Source: Chamaea fasciata (lineage: Eukaryota; Chordata; Aves; Passeriformes; Sylviidae). Taken from it: a stretch of 64,000 nucleotides of DNA. Under the pieces are notes generated by a model. That model searched no databases. It saw only the letters and a program-made list of their open reading frames with translations, and was not told where the DNA came from. The stretch is taken from NCBI GenBank assembly GCA_029207755.1, contig JARCOQ010000016.1, forward strand, positions 2,175,001-2,239,000, read 5' to 3'. A program made the position numbers and the translations under genes. Below are positions 35,401 through 64,000 of this stretch, piece by piece (positions within the stretch are counted from its first letter, which is position 1; every line of letters starts with the position of its first letter).

Positions 35401-36770
35401 AATAGATGTGCAGTGTATGCACATTTTCTTTAGCTAAGACATGCTGCTCAGAGGGTCTACACCAGCATTTTATCAGTGTCATAAATAAGAGTAGAAGACA
35501 GGGCTGACATCCAAGTGATCTTTCAAGGCTTCAGCCATCACTTCTCTAGAGGTAATTCTTCCATCAGAATTACCTCTAGGAAATGTTTTGCTCAGCAGAG
35601 CTGGAGTTGAAACTTGGTAGAAGAAACTGTGTTTCTTCAGTCATTAGATTTCGGTGATGTGGTTTTCTGTCTGTTGCCACTGTTCCGAATTGTTCATTTC
35701 CACCTCTATTTGCTATTCCTGATCTTACTTGGTTTCTTTTTTGTTATCAATTTGGTTAAATTGATAATGTCTGAGTGGAATCTTTGCCTCACCCAGGGCT
35801 GGATGTGAGCAGATTATGCAGAACACCAGGTTTGATGTTTCTCCATTGTCAAGACTAACTCATATGAAATGATATTTGCTGCTGACCCGTTCAACAGAGT
35901 GTGTCATGCACATCACAGGGCATTTATTTCATTTAATTGTGGTGTTTAGATACTTAAGTCCTCAAGTGGGAGTGACCAGCTTAAAGTTCTTGATTCCCCT
36001 GTGGCTCTTTATGTGTCATTCCCATTTGGGACTGTGTCCTGTGACCGGGTTTGTGCTGGCACAGGGACAGCTGGATTGTCTGGATTGCTGCAATCTTAAC
36101 TGCATACCTAACCCAGCCACTGGTATCCTGCTAAAACCTCTGGGGAACTTTTACCCTCCCTTCTCCCCTGGCTCTCTGAGGTATCCAGATATATTGTAGC
36201 CATACGTGGATTTTGATATTTCAGGTTTAAAGTCGGGTAGCTTTGTCTGTGTTGACCTAGGAGAAAATTTTTCACGTGTCCAGCAATTGTGTCCATAAAA
36301 AGCTTACGTGTTCTTTTAAATGTTAACTCAGGAAATCTGTGTCTTGAATATCTAATCTCTGTCTCTTTGAAGTTTCTCTTTAGTTTCATGATAGGTGTCT
36401 TTGGGGTTGTTGAATTGCAGTGTGTTTGGAGCTGAAGTTGTGCCTGAGATGTCTTCTTTCCCTTGTGTTCTCTGTGCACTGGCACAGCGGCAGCTCAGGT
36501 TTGGCTTTAGTGTAGTCAGAGGTGCTGAAGGTTCTCGCTGCTGGGAATGTGGTGTAAGCCTGCAGTAGCTTTGGGAGAACTGGGGAAAGTGACTTAGCAG
36601 GAATTCTTTCACATTTCTGGTCTGTTTGCCAGAGTCCTATCAAGGCTGGTCTGTAGTTTGGTCTGCAGGCGAGCAGTGGCGGTGTGGGAGGAGGGATGTT
36701 CTGCTCCGCAGCAAGGAGGATGAGGCTGCTCACTGCCTGAGTTCTTATGCTTGACCCTTTAATTTTTCAG
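32381..36770 (+). other. NDE1: NDE1 intron 1
   Basis: A 4.4-kb intron between the CpG exon and the start-codon exon. It contains a perfect 14-bp inverted repeat at 35546-35579 (see findings). No other gene, RNA or recognisable transposon was seen. Confidence 0.6.
32407..32459. repeat. 14-bp tandem repeat just inside NDE1 intron 1
   Basis: Units GGGACACAGGACAA at 32420-32433 and 32434-32447, with flanking variants GGGACACGGGACA (32407-32419) and GGGACACGGGA (32448-32458). G-rich on the plus strand. It starts 27 bp after the exon 1 donor. Confidence 0.88.
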
Positions 36771-36778
36771 GGGAGAAA

Positions 36779-36796
36779 ATGAAACAGGAATTTTAG
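36779..36796 (+). other. Five-codon upstream ORF in the NDE1 leader
   Basis: The start-codon exon begins at 36771 and contains ATG AAA CAG GAA TTT TAG before the NDE1 ATG at 36813. The stop lies 16 nt before the NDE1 start, so reinitiation is possible. Translation has not been shown. Confidence 0.55.
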
Positions 36797-36812
36797 ACTT
36801 TGAGGACTCATT

Positions 36813-44750
<7,938 letters not shown>

Positions 44751-46045
44751 AAAGCCTGGCTGGCTTTGGGAACGAGAAGAAATGTGTGTTCCAAACTTTA
44801 GTTTTAAAGAGAATGTCAATGAGCAAGCAGACAGCAGTGGCAGGGTAGGTGAGAACTGAACAAGAAGTCACAGTTGGCAGTGGCTTCCAGTGTGGCCTCT
44901 GGGCAAGCACTGTGGGTGACAAAGTGTGACAAAGCAATGCTGACTGTGGCAGTGCAAGACTGGGAATTGCTTCTTGCATCAGCTACTGTAAATAGCTCCT
45001 TGAAAGTTGCTTCTTTTGACACTGCCAAAGCCATTGTCCTTCTGCCTAAAACACAGCAATATTCACTGTGCAGCTCCTCAGGCTTTGGCTTTTGGTGTTA
45101 ATACACTACCAGTTCTGGCTGGAGTTCTGTTTAGTACCATGGGTGTTGTGTGCTGCAGTCACCCAAATTAAAGGAGTGTTTTTATGTGGAGAAAAGTTTA
45201 TTTTTACAGGGAAGCTGCTCAGCTTCTTGTGGGATCTTTGCTGACCAGAATGTTGCTGCACAAACACCTGCCTCTGTAGTGGCAAGATGTTTCTGTAAGC
45301 AATGATTTCCCATTCAGAACAGGTCGTGGTCAAAGGTGAGACATGTCGAGTGCTCAGGAGATCCCAGAGCTAATAGCATGTAGACTTTTTTTTCATTCTT
45401 TCTTTTTTTTTTAACCCCATAGTGGCTCATAAAGCCTGGTGGTTGTAGTAGGCCAAACCTGATCAAGTTTTTAGTTCTAACTTCTTGATAGGTGGGTTTT
45501 ACTGCTTTACAAACTTCCCTTCACTAAGGTGCCTTGGGTGTTAGTGATTTTTATTGCTTTATTTTTCTATATGAATATATCAGCTGCTACTAATTTAGAG
45601 AGGCTTTTTTAACCTGAAAAGCCCTTTATGCTAGAGAAGTGTATGTGAGTAGAGAATTATTTTAAAATAATTTTTCCCCCTGTAGGATATTACTGCATTT
45701 GTTTTTTAAATGGAGTAGGTTCATTCCCAGTGTTCATGTATCCCATGGAAGACTGTAGTTGCAAAACTAATCATGACTAAACTTTTTTTTTTTTTTTTTT
45801 GTGGCAGGGGACAGGGCGAGTTTTCTTGACAAAAGAATACAAAAATGGGGTTTTTGGGTGGGTTTTTTTTGTTGTTGTTGTTTTGGTTTGTTTGTTTTTG
45901 TTTTTTTTTTAAGGAAGTGCTGTGAAAGCAGCCACTGAGGCATCTATTTCTCTAGAATATATAAACCACAGACGATTTCCATTTCTCAGTCCAGCTATGA
46001 AGTTGGTTTAACTGGGGAGCAAAATAAAGCATATTTTGAACGCGA
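44751..46045 (+). other. NDE1: NDE1 3' UTR and poly(A) signal
   Basis: About 1.3 kb after the TGA, ending at an AATAAA at 46023-46028 that is followed by a T-rich stretch. The UTR includes a T-run (45784-45800) and a G/T-rich low-complexity tract (about 45847-45912). No further NDE1 exon was seen between here and MYH11. Confidence 0.65.
45784..45912 (+). repeat. Poly-T and G/T low-complexity tracts
   Basis: A T-run at 45784-45800, then from 45847 a T-rich tract broken by GGG, GTTGTTGTTG and GTTTGTTTG units. These look like simple sequence within the NDE1 3' UTR, not a transposon I recognise. Confidence 0.8.
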
Positions 46046-47164
46046 GTTTTTGATGCATTCTGAATTTTTTTGCACTTTATTACTGTGGTTTATACATGTT
46101 CAGTTTGCTGTTTCAAGCATTGGTGCTTAGGACCATTTAATATGAAGTCTGACTTGCTTGTCTCCTTGCTCCCACACATGCAGGCTCACCAACTGTGTTA
46201 ACAACCAGCTCTTGAGCATCTTTACAGAGCTGATCTCTGTGCCTGATCAAGCAATGATCAAGTCTTATCCAGTAACTCCTAACCCCTCTGTGCTCAGCTC
46301 ATCATCCTAATTGCTCTAAATGGATTCTGACTTCACTCTTTCATGAGCAGAGAGAATTCTCTGGGCTCTGGTTCAGCAGGCTGAATGGTGCCTAGTCTGA
46401 ACCCCCAGTTCATGATCTCTGCACTTGTGAAACGATGCTTAAATTTAGAAGATGGTTGCTTTAGCTGTCAAGGTGGGTGTTTGTGCATGATTTGCTCTCC
46501 CTGTAGTCACGCTGCTTAAGGTTCACTTGCTGTTCAATCAAAGGCATCAAGTAAGCTTTCTGCACTGGATTTAGAGTGATTTTCCATCCTGCTTTGCTGT
46601 GCATGGCTCCCTACTGCCCCGGTGTGACCACAGAGCTGCTGCTGTCTGAAAGTGCTTGAGCTGCATGGGTTTGTGGTAGGTCCTGGTAGCTCCCAAGAGT
46701 AGGTTGTGGTCTTGCTGGAGTGCTCCAAAAATAAAAAGGAACTGCATGTTGATCCCTTGGTGCAGAATAGCTTGGCTTGGATCCCTGCTGTTTCTAATGG
46801 TTTCAGCCTGCTCTAGAGGCACTGCTTGGAAATATTTCTGTAACAGATAGCAAAGGGAGGGTTCATTGCCCACAGACAGACAGGTAGGGCCCCCACTGCT
46901 TTCCAGCTCCTGCACCAGAGCGCATCCCAGGACACCTCAGCACTGTGTGTCCCTGAGGGAACCAAACCTGTTCCATGTGGTCATGCCATTTTACTTCCAG
47001 CTCAGTGTACAGACTTCTTTGTATTTCTTCAAAAGCATCACTTTGAAGAAAATCAAGGTTTTGTTCTAATGATTACAGAGGAACTTTTGTAAGAAGTATT
47101 TCAGTTTTAGGGAAGCTCTGCTGCATCCCCCCTTCCCTTCAAGTCACACCTGTACACAAGAATA
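46046..47164. other. Gap between convergent NDE1 and MYH11 3' ends
   Basis: About 1.1 kb of unique-looking sequence between the two inferred poly(A) sites. No gene, RNA or repeat recognised. In human, some NDE1 transcripts extend into MYH11 on the opposite strand; no exon with such a reading was identified here. Confidence 0.5.

Positions 47165-64000
<16,836 letters not shown>

Overview
This window is vertebrate nuclear DNA, most likely from a bird. It carries three intron-rich genes in the conserved order MARF1 (minus) - NDE1 (plus) - MYH11 (minus), which I know from human 16p13.11. The avian call rests on the myosin: the encoded rod and SM1 tail are very close to the chicken gizzard smooth-muscle myosin I remember, but differ at scattered positions (for example the tail has [26 protein letters not shown] residues, unlike chicken). 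So this is probably not chicken itself. A CR1-like fragment near 28.2 kb agrees with a bird. All exon boundaries were read by eye from GT/AG signals, reading phase and remembered orthologues; nothing was run.

Layout: 1-3.8 kb has no recognised gene. MARF1 fills 3.8-28.0 kb on the minus strand: 26 coding exons, a long 3' UTR and a CpG-rich first exon. Its coding exons join with no phase error into 1743 codons (1757 with an alternative acceptor), against 1742 in human. From 28.1 to 32.3 kb is a 4-kb spacer with short tandem repeats, a CR1 remnant and one unexplained exon-like open frame. NDE1 runs on the plus strand from a second CpG-rich promoter near 32.3 kb to a polyadenylation signal at 46.02 kb, and its eight coding exons give 341 aa. 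A gap of about 1.1 kb separates it from the convergent 3' end of MYH11. MYH11 occupies 47.2 kb to the right edge, where 21 exons encode the last 1134 residues: the whole coiled-coil rod and the SM1 tail. The motor and IQ region lie outside the window.

The genes are neighbours, not a pathway. MARF1 is an RNA-binding and RNA-cleaving regulator with NYN, RRM and LOTUS domains. NDE1 is a LIS1/dynein adaptor. MYH11 is smooth-muscle myosin heavy chain.

I found no mobile system, CRISPR array, virus or new multi-gene system. The most checkable new observations are: paired in-frame 3' splice sites just before the MARF1 NYN domain; an upstream ORF overlapping the MARF1 start; a frame-preserving 24-nt micro-exon candidate in the last MYH11 intron, where mammals switch SM1/SM2 tails; an orphan exon-like frame between the two promoters; and several clean palindromes and minisatellites.
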